Assembly: GCF_029227915.1 (NCBI RefSeq)
Contig: NC_079879.1
Location: forward strand, 13,082,001-13,146,000
From: Hydractinia symbiolongicarpus
Taxonomy: Eukaryota; Cnidaria; Hydrozoa; Anthoathecata; Hydractiniidae
Length of the DNA stretch: 64,000 bases
Direction of reading: 5' to 3'
The stretch's first letter is position 1. Every line of letters begins with the position of its first letter. The notes under the pieces were generated by a model that worked only from the letters and a program-made list of their open reading frames with translations, made no database searches and had not been told where the DNA came from. The position numbers were made by a program, and so were the translations under genes. Shown here piece after piece: positions 13,623 to 27,100 of this stretch.

Positions 13623-14894
13623 TAGTAAACTCTCAATTTAACGAACTGCAAATATTTCGTGACCAGAACTAAAAAAAAACTCGATATAACAAGCTCAAGG
13701 CACAACAGAAACATGACAATATTTTCTTCATTTAAAGTTTCATGCATGCATCGGTATCAATACTATGTTTCATAAACCAAAAGGATGCAATGTCATCCAA
13801 TTTGAAAAGTTTGAAACATTAGTACAATATGCGAGGACCAGAACAAACCAAATTTTGAACTTTCAGATATCATCTTGTCAATTACATTTTCATCAGCTAT
13901 GGATGAAAAAAGTGTTATAACCGCATCTCTTTTAAGAACCAATTTGCAGGTTTACGGAGCGTTGCATATCGTGTAATGTAATAACCAAAAAATTAAAAAT
14001 GTTGCTTGGATTTTAAATTTGTTTTGAATTTTTCTTCTTATTATTCGTAATCGACATATAATTCATGCATCCATAAATTACAATGGTTCTTAATGCTGAA
14101 ATTTGTAAATACTAAATGTATGTGCAAACGTAAATATAAATTAAATCAGAAATAAAAACAAAATGAACATGAAAAAAAAGAGCATAGACGAAGGAAGCAT
14201 TCAAATAATCATACGAAAGTCTTGAGTTGTGAAAACGTATTGAAGGACATTAGGATAAATGAACCATTATAATTGATTAATGCTAAGGAGGCTAGGTAGT
14301 CTAGATAATGCAAATTAAGGAATAAATTGAAGCGTCACGTAAAAATAAAAATAAAAAAACCTACTATTCGTAATAGGAAACAACCAAGAGTTAAACCAAA
14401 TGTATACTGACAAAAAAAAAAGAAAAAAAGGTAAAGGACGACCAATAATTAAACCGAAAAATAGGTATAGTAAAAATTACCATAGTCCAATTGAGTAAGA
14501 AAAAAAGAAAAAAAAAGAAAATATACTGACAAATCTGCATCAAGAAAAGACTAAGATAAAACAGACAAAAAAATTAAAACTCAGAACAACTTAAAAGTCT
14601 GGCTGTTGCCCCATCATCAAAAAAATATTTTTTTCTCTAAGTTTGTAAATTTGTTACAATTTTCCACTTGCCAAAGTTGAAATGGAAGGTTTTGGATTTT
14701 ATTCCAGTAGGGTTCTACTCGAGTCTTTAGTCTCAACACTATAAATTTTTGTAGTGATAAAAATACAGGATTTCAATTAATTGAGGCAAAATTCCATTTT
14801 TTATTTTTATTTTTTTATTTTTTGGTATAACGAACTCTCAATATAACGTTTTTCTTCGGTTTCTTTCGTGGTTCGCTATACCGAGAGTTTACTG
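13623..14894. mobile_element. pogo-type non-autonomous element, 1.27 kb
   Basis: The right end, read inward on the minus strand, is CAGTAAACTCTCGGTATAGC; the left end is TAGTAAACTCTCAATTTAAC. CAGTA-starting ends with ATAACGAAC-type subterminal motifs, flanked by TA (13621-13622 and 14895-14896), are characteristic of the pogo/Tigger group of Tc1-mariner transposons. Subterminal repeats of GGTATAACGAACTCTCAATA are visible at 14824. I see no transposase coding in the interior. Confidence 0.65.
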
Positions 14895-14947
14895 TATTTA
14901 GCCGGTTTTAAATTAACCAGTATTTTTTTAACGTCCTTTATATTTAT

Positions 14948-15000
14948 GTTGCATTGCATTGCATAAGGAGCAATATTTTTGCATAAGGAGCAATAATTTT
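14948..15000. repeat. short tandem duplications
   Basis: TTGCATAAGGAGCAATA occurs twice, at about 14962 and 14981, just after two GCATT units. These are small local duplications with no assigned function. Confidence 0.6.
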
Positions 15001-15130
15001 CAAAATTCACGTTTCGTGTCCCCTAAATTTATATCGATCCTGCAAGAGAGAAGTTATTAATACCTTTTGTGCCGTACTACATGGAGTACTGCTGTGTAGA
15101 AAGTAAACAAGCGCTACATGCGCGGGAAAC

Positions 15131-15163
15131 ATGGTGGCGGAACTAAATGAGAAGGCAAAATGA
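15131..15163 (+). promoter_or_regulatory. upstream ORF overlapping the NPAT start codon (ATGA)
   Basis: The 11-codon frame ATG GTG GCG GAA CTA AAT GAG AAG GCA AAA TGA (MVAELNEKAK) ends so that its TGA overlaps the ATG of the main NPAT frame in the tetranucleotide ATGA (15160-15163). If the mRNA 5' end is upstream of 15131, translation of NPAT would need leaky scanning or termination-reinitiation at this overlap. The transcription start is not known from sequence. Confidence 0.5.
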
Positions 15164-18100
15164 CTCCTTTGACAGATATTTTGATAGCAAAAATTGTTTT
15201 AGGTATAGCTAAGATTTACGAACTTAATTTTTTTATGTTATTATATTACTTCTTAAACTTACTTGTTGTTATCTTAACTTTTCTTGACTTAGCAACGTCC
15301 GTTTTTAATGCTAGCTAGAGATAAATAGCTAAATATGTTCAGGCAGGATAACAGAGAAAAGCAACCGTCATTTAAATTTTGCTGACGTCAGCAGAGACCT
15401 GTCAGAACACCAATTTTTTTTCAGAAATGTGTATGCCTGTTGCCTTCATCGTATAGATCTTGAAACGCTGATCAAGAAAATGTATAGGATCATGTACTTG
15501 TGACAAACGGATGCAGAGATATTAGGGTTTAAAGGTTTTTTATGACGTCATTAATCCGTCCATTCCGAAACGGACTCGGTGACCCAGGTTTGGAAAACTT
15601 ACCAAAATTGGTCCCAGGTAGTCCCTAGTTACCCACGGAGGAGATGACGTCAGTTATTTTGACCCGTTTCCAAGTTACTTAGCCTTAAATTTAAAAGTGC
15701 AATGCAATGGATTCACTAATCTTAATATACTTTCTCTTGACTTCAATAATGCTCTAACGTCAAAGTTTGCTAATTTACAGAACAAATTTATAGGCGATGT
15801 TTTATAGACTTTATCAAAGAACTTTTATCCACTTTGCAAAAGTCACAGACAGAACTGGCGTATTATTATAGAGATATACCCCGGTCTATTATTTCCAGTA
15901 GGGGCCATGGCTTAGATAGGAAAATGCTAGAATATATAATGCTCATTTTAGCTACGCAATCCTTATTAGGATCTGCACTCTACCAGACACAACTCCATGC
16001 AACATTCACTACACTGGAATGTGCCATCTCCCCAATTTCCCTCACATGGCTTGGGTTAACCCAAGGCTATGATAACATTCACTCACCCATATTGAATTGC
16101 TACTAAGGAGAATGGAACCCCGGTCTCTTGCACAAAATTCGAGAGTTATAACCATTAACCTACTTCACCACATTGCTGTAGCAAGGGTTGGTCAGGGTGT
16201 GACAATCTGACAAAGTCTGTATTTGATCCAAATTCAATCCCAGGAGACAAAGGGAAGCACCTGTTATATTTGTGTATTGGAGTACCCATTCCTTATCAAA
16301 CATGTAAACACTGCATCGATCTTAGGAATTGAAAAGAATCCTCCACCTGACGAAAGAGTGATAAATCACTTGCGTTAGCCAATGTCTTCACCCATAATAA
16401 AAATATTCACTTGACGATTAAGCTTTATAGGCTTAAGGTATTTCGTTGTATTCAAGTTAAAACATTCTTAAATTCTCATGCTTGTTCCTTTTTCATTTGA
16501 ATGAATGAAATATCATGACCTGCAAAAAAACAAACTTGGTTAAGAAAGCAAAGTTTTATGAGGTATATAGTTAATGGTTTGTCAACAGAAATAATTTTTT
16601 AGAAATGTCTTACAAGCTGTCTCCATTGCATAGAGCTTGAAACAGGCGTCAAAATAGAATAAAGGATCCTGTGATTTTGGCAACCTGTATGGATTTATTG
16701 ACATTTGGGTGGATGTCACAAATATTTGGTGTTAGAGTCATTTGAGCACCAAAAATAGAATCGGTCGGTCGGTCGGCGAATAATAACTCAAAAATTCAAA
16801 AAAAAGTATCCAATCATCCAGCCTAATGCGTGCCATTAAATCGCAGATATTTAATGATAACTTTGGCACCTTGTTTAAATAGAGTTTCTGCTCGCCGTTC
16901 TCAGAACCCTTTTTCACATTTTAAAGTGAAGCACAACAATAATGGTGGGTAATTGCTGTGGGAAGACAACAAGTGTATAACATCTTTTTGTCATTTTAGT
17001 TTTTCTGACTCAGTATATCAAAAACTTTGATCAAAAATTAGGGTCTGTCGGGTGGTTCTAACACCAAATATTTGTGACGTCCACCTTGCAGGATCAACCC
17101 ATTTGTTTTAAAATGGTTATGTTTTTCCAGCCTCAGATAACTGGTGTAATTTTAGTCCCAGGGTTCCTTAGTTATATACCCATGCGGGAGCTGGCAACAG
17201 TTGTCTCAGGAGTTTCTAAATTATTTGGAAGTTTAAAAATTTTAATGTTCCTTGAATAAAAGAAGGATTTCTCCGGAATCAAGGTGTGTTGAGTAAAAGG
17301 GATGGATATATTTCCTATTTTTATATGGAGTTACTGAAACCTTTCGTTGCAACTCTGCTAGCCAACAAAGGAAATACTCTAAACTGTTTTCATCCAGAAC
17401 TGCCTCTACAAGTCACTTTCCTTCCAACATCCCTTCTCAGTCTCTAACAAGTCATTTTTTTTTTTAAGGCAAAGTTTAGGCAAAGTGAAGCTTAGGACTT
17501 TACATTAAAAAAAGCTTTGGCACTGTTTTGCAAAGTGTGTACAGAAAAATGCTCTACCTATGGAACTTTGACTTGCTAATGGAAAAGCATCCAAGATAAT
17601 TGATACTGGAAAATGTAGAAACATTTGCTTTTGCATGAAACATATAAACTTTCCGTATTGTGTTGGTTAAACTCATTTAATGGAGAAAGAACTTGAAAGT
17701 TTCTGTCTATATAACTTCCCTTCACTTCATTGTTTCATGCACAATGCTCGGTACATGCCTTTAATTTGAATTAACAGAGCGGTATCTACATGGTTTGCCT
17801 CACAGCAGTAAATAAGTAAAATTATTCTAAATAACCCTCCTTCCATGATTATTACTTTATTTGTTCATTTCAGGTTATCTCTCAAGTAGGAAATTGAAAG
17901 AAACTAGTGATTGTTTTCTAAAAGAATCTGAAGCCCTTAATATCAACACATCTGTTGACAACAAAGGAAGAATTTTAAATCAGCTTGAGGTAGAACTTGC
18001 TTGTTTAATTTTAATGAGTATGTGTGACTGTTCTAATTCTCAGACTTTTTTTGAAAGCACACTCTGCACTGACTGTATTTACTTCGAGCATTCTGCAAAA

Positions 18101-21100
18101 GGACCATGTAGGCAGAAGAGAATAAAGGTGGAGATTGAAAATAGAGGGATTGTTGGAAAATGTGTTGTTTAAAATAGGACTTTTTTGTATGCAGCTATAC
18201 TTATCTCTGGTATTCTGTATATATACATATTCACTCTTCATTGCTTTCCATTGTTGGAATATATATATATAGCTTGAGCTGTGCCAGATTTTCTTTCAGT
18301 GTCCCGTGCTATGTGTATATATTGTGATTAACATATACATATACTGTTTATTTCCTCCTAAGATTTTCTCAAAATTGCCTAAAATATGGAGCAGTTTTAT
18401 ATTTTTTTCTAAAGTGTGTAATTCCCTAAGTGTGTTTTTCTAAACTTTGGCACTAAAACCTTCTAAATTCTCCCAAACCTCCTGAAGTTGTGAAAAATTT
18501 AAAGAAAATACTTGAATTCTTTAACACAGGGAACCCTCTTGAAAATGCCTAGAACTTTTTTGGCATGTGCGGCTTATATATTGACTTCCTTGTAGTGACA
18601 GACTATGTATTGCATCATCTGCTTTATTATAAGAAAATAGTCAGTCTTGCCAATTTTTCTCGATATATACTCAACATAGAAATGTATTTCCTCTTTCTGT
18701 AAAAGCTAAAAGCAACTATAATGGAAAATAATACCACTCTTGAATAAACACCTATCATATTTTAAAAGCTGGAACTTTCTAGTATAAATACAATCATCTT
18801 AGGATCAGAATCTGCTTCCAAGTCTTGAAGAAATATTGGATGACTATTTTGCCTATCAAGAAACAGGTGTGCTATTATATAACATAATTTTTTGATTGAT
18901 TGAACTCTGTATCGTGGGAATATTGTTGTTTATGGTGTGTACATTAAAATTAGCTAAATATTAACTTGCAACATGCAAACAGAAAATCAATTACATTCAA
19001 TTCTTTTTGTGCAGTTAAAAACACTTTTTGTGACAGAAGGTAGTAATTAGGATATGTTTGTAAAATGTAACATATGGTAGCATTTGCAACATTTGTGAAA
19101 GGAAAATCTTCTTTTGGCCATTGTCCTTAACCTCAAATATTATGTTTTTTTATATTACCATTCCGATATTCACAGTTACATTTTTCCTTTTTGTGTTTCC
19201 AAAGCCACTGTCACCTAACAAAAAGGCATGTCACCCATTGTTTGGTAAAGTACATACTCTTTCTGCAAATAATAAAGACATTGCAGCTATTTAAAAAAAA
19301 ATTGTAGTCATAATGAATGAATGTTGGATTTAATGCTGGCAAAGCACATTTCCTTTTTTTCTTTTGTAGTTGTAAAATACTATTAAACACTATTTTTTTA
19401 CCTTGTGCTACTGATATTGATTACTGGCCTAAATGGATTTCTGTGTTTTATTGACCAAGCCTATCAACTGCACCAAAACTTTTTTTTTGAAACTCAGGTT
19501 ACAGCAAAATTACTAAAGAATAACCTACAATACAGTTGCATATATTGAATAATGACTTTTTCCTGTTTAAAACATTAAATGTTTTCTTATTAGATGATGC
19601 TACTAGTGACAAAACGTACATGTTGTGGAAGCAGCTTGATGTCATCCTCAGTCAGTTACGGTAAGGTAGACATTTGCGATAATATTTGTCCGATCTAGTA
19701 TCTCATGAAAAAACTCTGCTAACCCTGACTTCTTTTAGTTTTTGTATATATAATATATTAATTCTTTTTTTTAACATTTCTGTCAAGTGAGATACATGAT
19801 AAAAATAAGTAGAGTTATAATGAAAACGATATGTCGGACAGAGAGAAATTGAAGCTATAATTCACATGGTCCAATCAGACACACAGCTATATATAATATA
19901 ATCACCTTTTTCATTGACCATTTATTGTATACATCCTGGATGAAATATATGATGAACAGGTACTTGAACCTATGTGTAAAAAGTTGACTTTTAAGTGTTT
20001 ATTGGAAAGGTTAACCAAAGGGTGTGTATTTAGTGTTAATGGAGAACTGGTAAGACAAATTAATGGTTGTCCAATGGATGGTGTAATCTCTGTGATTATG
20101 TCTTGAATCCATATGGCTAGGATGGAGATAGAAGTAGTTATGCCAACGAATCCTCAACTTTACATACGTTATGTCGATGACATCATGGCTAAGCACAAGA
20201 AGGGTGAAGCAGTTAATACGTTTTTGAGAAATGAACTCTCACCACCCTAACATTAATTTGACTGCCGAACTAAATCCACCAAAATTTTAGACACTGCATT
20301 GCAAGAAAACCATGACGGCTCAGTTAGCTCAAAAGTGTATCGAAAACCTGGTAAATTACCTACATTCTGGTGTTCCAAGTACCTGAACGCTACAAGCTGA
20401 ATGCCATTAATGTTGAACTGAATCATGCTGAGGAGATTTCATCAGGCTTTGATACCGAAATTCATGCAATCAAACAACGTTTTCAAGAAGTTGCTTTTCC
20501 GTTAGGATTCATAAATTCTGTTATTCGAGATTACCAAAATAAATCGCACAATGAGCTTTTGATTCTTGGTTGGTTGTTCGATAATCGTTTCAAAATTGTT
20601 TTCAAACTACCTTGCTGTCCTAGTAACGAATCCCATGTTAAAAAAAGTTCATTGAAAGAATTGAAATTTTTACAAAAGGGAAATGTCGTTTTGTTGTAAT
20701 TTGGTCAACACACAATATTAGATCTTTATTTCCACTCAAGGACAAAATTGTTCACAAATCATGTGTCATTTATGAAGGAGCGGGTTCCTGCGTTAAAACC
20801 TAAATTGGTTAAACTGAAAGAAACTGTACTACTCGATGGTTGGAACACGAGGATACGAAGTGAAAATCCAAACCTTCTAAACATTTAACTTTGTCACTCA
20901 CAAGTTTATGGGATTGCTTAAATTTACATAATTAATTGTGCTTTTAAGTACTTCTAAGTCGAATAATTATGGATGGTTAAAAGTTTAAAAGTAGGTTGAT
21001 TTTATTGTAAGAATTTAGTTGTACATAGAAACTGATGATGTAAATAGTTTTTATGAACAGCTTCTCTCATATTTTAATCTTTTGATTTTTTACAGTCTAT

Positions 21101-24100
21101 GCTTAATATCTTACGTTAAAAATGGCTTGTTATTCTTTTACCTTTTCCATTGTTTTTTGACTGAAGCCTAATTAAAATTAGTTTACTGATCAGTTACACT
21201 TCTAATGGATCTAAATAGAATATTTTTACGGTGGAAAATTCTTGTTCTTTTTTAAAATTATGCATATCTTTATTAAAAAATACTAGGTGACCTTTTCATG
21301 CATTTGTAATTGTGCATAGTAAGGGGGAATCTAAACATAAGGAAAGATAAAATAAAAAGGATTTAGCTCAAAATGTTAGCAAAAAAATTGATTCCTAGAA
21401 GTGTAGCTTTGTTGGTACAAAAATCTTGTTTCACAGTGTGTTTTTTTCTTGTGAAATTTAAATTCTCAAAAGTATTAAAGAAAGAGGAAATAAAACAATT
21501 TACGCATGTTAAAATATATTTTCTGTTATTTTGGAATCCCAAATTGGATGCATATATAATGAAAGGTGGCATCCACAAACTAAATTTCAGGCAGGAGTAG
21601 AATTTTATAAATCCCAAATTCCACTAAGATAACTATTATAATACAAAATAAATAACTGTTTTACCGCTAAGTATTTATATACTTCCTAGCAACAATGTTA
21701 TAGAATTTCCATGGTTACATAAGGTGAAAATAAGTAGGTTTTGGATATATTTACCAGTAAACATCAAAAAATAAGATGTTTGACTCAAGATAATCAAGAA
21801 TATTTTACACTCGATAGTAGGTTCAGCATTTTATAACCTTTGTTTAAACTTCTTGGAACGTTAGGAAAATCTGTCACCTAACCTTTCTTATTGACTTTGA
21901 AGTTTAGCTTTATTTTTTATAGGGGTATTGCACTTGGCAAGAAAAAGTCAAAAGCGTTTTTAAAAGCAAGAAGATTTGGAAATGGTAAGTTTACCTACAC
22001 GTGTTTATTTTATTTGTGTTCAGATCTTAAGCAAGGTAAACAATGTTTTAAGTAGGGAAGATTATTAAGAATTCGATAGTTATATATTACCAAAACTTGA
22101 AAATTATTTGCACAAGCAAAAAAAAACGGTAATAGCTATTTTTATGAACTTAACGTATGGCTAGTTCTCCTAATATTTTTAAGCAGTCTTTGTATGATTT
22201 AAGAAATTACCCTAAAGTTATCCTTCCCATAAAGTGCTCCATAAATATTAGGCATTGCATTTTTGAGAGATTGTCAGAATGGCAAATAATGTGTCTTTGG
22301 AGCTGTTTGCATCATAACTAAAACAATTAAAAATTTTTACGAGTTCAAAAAGGTGTAATCAATGCTTATACTTCCATGAAAATTTTTTAATGAAGTTGTA
22401 AAGTATTTTTTTTCTCATAGGTTTTAACAATTTTGTCTCAAGTAGAAAAGTAGAGAATGGAAAAACTTCTCCTGAATTATTTAAGCCAATATCAAACGAG
22501 GTAAGAAATTGATGTAGCGAAATTATTTACTGTGTATTAATGTGGGCTTATTTCAGACTATTTTTCCCCAAATATCTTGAGAGAAAAACTTCTTAAGCAT
22601 GCACATTGTTTATTTCCAATTTCCTCCTAATTTTTTTATTTATTTTTGTTACCTGTTTGAGAGAAAGAAACACAATTTCAACCCACGTTTAAAATTGAAA
22701 AAAAAACATTTTTTGTCCAATCAAAATAATTAAAAATGGCTGATAGTACAATAATGTAAAAGCAAATCATAAAAGCTTCAGAGAGTACAGGAAAGAGGCT
22801 AAAAAATAAAAATACAAAAATACAAAAAAAGCATAAAATTTATTGCTTTTTATAAATTAAATTCAATTTTTGTTAATTTTATATAAAAAGCAAGTATAAA
22901 ATAGATGCATGATTTATAGTATTTCTGTTTTTTGTAGCATATTTTCTATGTAAAAATTAGAAAACGGAACATATTGTCGTTTGTTTAGTGAAATTTATCA
23001 TCTGTTTTTGTTTTTGCTTGTGAAAGAGGGCTTTTTGTGGGATTTACCATTCGATATATTTTTTATTTTCTATTTGGTAGCAAAGGTAACACCTAGTATT
23101 TGTGCTTTAAATTTTTATTGTTGAACTAATTCTGTTCATGTATACTTTGTCAGTGTTTCATTATTATAGCAGTTCGGAAATCACGGTAATAGCAATGAAC
23201 ATTTTCTGGCAAAGATTGATCAACAACAATTTGAAAACATTTCACAACAAAACAGCAAAGAATATGGTACCTCACTTGTAAACGTGCCATCTTTGTTACC
23301 ACACCAGAAGCAATCACCTAAAAAATCTGAACCTGGCGCGTTTAATCCAATGGTGACACCAAGAAAAGAACAGCTAAAAACTGCGATTATAACAGAATTT
23401 AAGTCTCCGAAAAGAAAGTCGTTGCATCCTAAACGGAGATCAAATAGTAGGCTAGATCAAACAGTTGATTCAACTCCTTCAAACCAAGCTGACGAACCCA
23501 ATAGTGGATCTGCTGGTGTGTCGCCATTATTAAATGAAGAATTCACGCACATTGTTGAAACCTTAATAGGCAATCATTTTTTGCAAGAAAAGTTAGCAGA
23601 TAATATTAACAAAGTTGTTTCAAGGTATAACTTTTTATTGCTTGATTTCTTTTTTTACTATTGCACTTTTTTATTTTTTGTTGATTTTTTTTATTTTTTG
23701 TAACATTGTGTCTGAAAAACCAACAATAAAACAGGTTCTTTGCGCTATAACATAAAGATCCATGGAGTACAGTATTTTAGATTTATTCACTTTTTGGTCT
23801 TACCTTGACATTTTAAATCTTTTTATCATTGCTTATTACCATTAAATATTAAGCATAGAACTTTAGTACTGTTGTACGCAATAAATAAGGCACATACTTA
23901 GGTTCAACAAACTTTGTGTTTATGAGTGAAATATTGAGTGTTGCTCATGCATTTTCATTTAGTGACGGTAATCAAACAGATATTGTTGAAAAGGTGTGTA
24001 CCTATATCTTTTTTGCAGTAATAATTGTATCCTGTCGGATCTAATTAGAATAACCTTTGCAAACAGGAAATTTAGTAGCCTTATATATTAACTGCAATTT

Positions 24101-27100
24101 CGGTAGCTAAGGCCGCGTTAGAATAAGGCGGTATTCAAAAAGTACGTTCGTCTTGAGAGGGGGTGGGGGAAGGGCATGTAATAACAAACAAATGCGACCA
24201 AGGGGAAAAGAGTGGATCTTGTTTATGTTTGCTTCGTAAAAAGTATTTTTTTATTCTATTTTCCTTTGCAATTTCAAGATTATTTATAGCTATGCTGTAT
24301 TTTTTATTTTTTTCGACACATATATTGGGTTAAATTGATGGCTAGATGTGTCAAAATAATGACCACCCAAATTTATTACATACAAAAACAAGTTTTCTTA
24401 CAATAGCATTGCTTTTTTAATTTTCGGCAGAGGGTCTGGGTGAAGTTACAAGTACGTACGTTTGGAGGGAGGGAAGGATATGCCAAAAACGGGAAGGGGC
24501 TCTTAAATAGTGAAATCTTACTTTTTAATCTTCTCAGCCAGTCAACCAAGATGTTTAGCAGTGTTGTTTTACTTATTGCCCGTTAATATATGATGATCCC
24601 GTTTTCGTTAGGAATTGCTATAGGACGAAGGATCGAATCTTTTAACTTTGTGTATTTGCTATTTTCTTCTTGTTGTTAATGTTTACCTTGTACATTCCTT
24701 CTATTACCTGCATATATTTTTAAAAGGAAAAATCAAATGCTCTACACTACCTTGTTTTATATCGATGTTTTCCTATTGTGTTGACAGGATCCAATCAAGG
24801 TAAACGAAGTGGTCAAACTTACTGCGGATGATCCTGATTTCGGCTCGTTGTTTGCAATGCTTGGAGGTTTGTTCACACTTTGCTTTGTCAAGGTGACCAC
24901 GATCCTGGGAATTTCTTGAGAAACTTTAAAAAAAAAGTTTGTTTTAAAAAATCCGCAAATTTTGACAACAATTTTAAACTTTTTGGAATCACGCTAGAAA
25001 GTAATAAAGCTGATTTAAGTTTTTGTAAATGGAATTAGCTTTTTACAAGCCATACAGAACTTAAAAAATGCCGTTTTCTTAAAATTGTTTACGGGGCATG
25101 AAACAAGACAGTCTCTAAAATATTAGAAAAATTTCCTTGAATGTCTTTGTTTGAAAATTTTGTTGTTACCATATTCGTGTGATAAATAATTGGTTGGTAC
25201 AAGAAGATGCTATTTTGCTCACAGGTTTTGTTTACTCACATACAACTTTGAAAATAAAGGTCCTGTCACCAGTAATTATATCTGCTTCATTTACAAGTTT
25301 TCATTTTAATTTCAGATTTAAACCATGGTGATGACATAGACAAACAGAATTATTTCTTTCCTTCTAAAGAAACACTGCATATGCAACAGCAACATGGTTT
25401 GTTTAATGCCAGTGAAAAGATCGACAACAATTCTTTCGACGAGCTGTCTTCTCATCTAACATTTAGCAATCAGCCATGCATAAATGATGGCTTCTACCAC
25501 AGAGATGTTGCGTCAGTTGATATGCTGTCAAATGCAGTTTCGTCTATTCAAAGTTCAATACCAATGAAAACAATCGATGCAGTTGCACTACATGCAACCA
25601 CTGCTGATTCGCACCCTAAACAATATTTATGTAAAAGTAACCCTGTTCTTGAAACTATGGCTGGCAATTCGAACTCAATAGAAACTAGCCCTATTCCTGC
25701 CACCTTGTGTAATATACCACCAGTGGAAGGTGTTGCCGATAGTAATGTTTCAGTGACCAAAAATTCTTTATTTAGTTCTGCATCGTATGCAGCACAGAAT
25801 AATAATAATAATAATAATATTACATCAGTAGAAATCATGTCAGATAGTGCGAATTTAGTTCAAACTGTATCGCATGTCGGTCAAAGTGAGGCCATACCAC
25901 ATCATATAGTTTCAACGATGCAATCCCAAAATGTCCAGACTGCCGTTCAAACGCAAATAGAGAGTAACACGCTCTCTGCACCATCTCAACTCATTACAAC
26001 TTCCAATGGGCACGCTATGCATCAGCAACGATCGTTCTTGAGTTTGTTGAACGATGATAGCAATTTGTTTCCTCCAAGCAACTCCACTTCAGATCATTTT
26101 AACATACGTTCAGATGGCAAGAAAGATGTAGTGAGGAACTTGCATAACGAAATCAGTATTTGCACCCAAATTAATACTCTTCAGTCAAACACAAACAACA
26201 TTAATAGCATTCCCTCCGAGCAACTGAGCTTTCCAGCTAGTCTAATAAACGAGCAACTATGCCATCCAACTAGAATAACAAACGAGAAACCAAACCATTC
26301 AGTTAGTGTAACAAACGAGCAGCTAAACCAGTCAGCTAGTAAAAATGAACAATCTCAGTTCTGCCGGTCGCTAAAAAACATGTTTCAGACGCAGGATTTG
26401 TACCTGCAAGTTTCTTCATCAGATTCACCGTCTACGCATTGTGTAAAAACACCTAGGAAAATTTCTCTGGATGAAGAAAACTTTCATCAGACAAAAGAGA
26501 AGAGAGATGAGGACAGTGGTGAGTAGATTTCTAAATATACACATCGTTTCAATTTATTTATGTCTTGTGTGTGGAGAATTGAAGAAAGCAGTGTACTATT
26601 TATTTTGGCGTTTTAATTTGATGAACAAAAAAAATTGATCATGTAATCACTCCCTTAAGAAAATAGTTTACTGGTGTCGCTGTAGTTTTTGTTACGACAT
26701 TTTTCAAAATTAGGTAAAAAGGTCAACTAAGAAGTTTCCAGATACTACTTCTTTTGTTTTATAAGAACAATCCTGATATCTTTTTAATGTTTTTTTAATT
26801 TGTGTTTAGTATCCATAGCTACCGATGCTCTTTTGCTTCTTTCAACCAGTCCTGCAAAATTTGAGAGCAAAGCCGTGTTTAGAACATTCTCACCGGCGCA
26901 GGAAAGTGAAAACCATACGCAGAATGTACAAGGTACCAACCCACTTATTGAACCAAGCATTGCAGTCAGTAACGTCGATCAGTGTCATGCGACTGTAAAT
27001 AGTCTTAATGTGACGGTGACAGATAATGCGGTTAGTTCCAGAGAAATTTTAGTTTCAGATGAGCATGCACTATCTCGAATACCGTACCCTAGTGATAACG

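Noticed and set aside
19205-19248. Possible extra NPAT exon (PLSPNKKACHPLFG)
   Set aside because: It has splice-like edges, but its phase would introduce a stop after exon 18803-18866, while skipping it joins conserved NPAT segments perfectly.
24135-24480. AAGTACGT..GAGGG motifs at 24140 and 24450
   Set aside because: Two short similar G-rich patches in the same orientation; too little to define an element.
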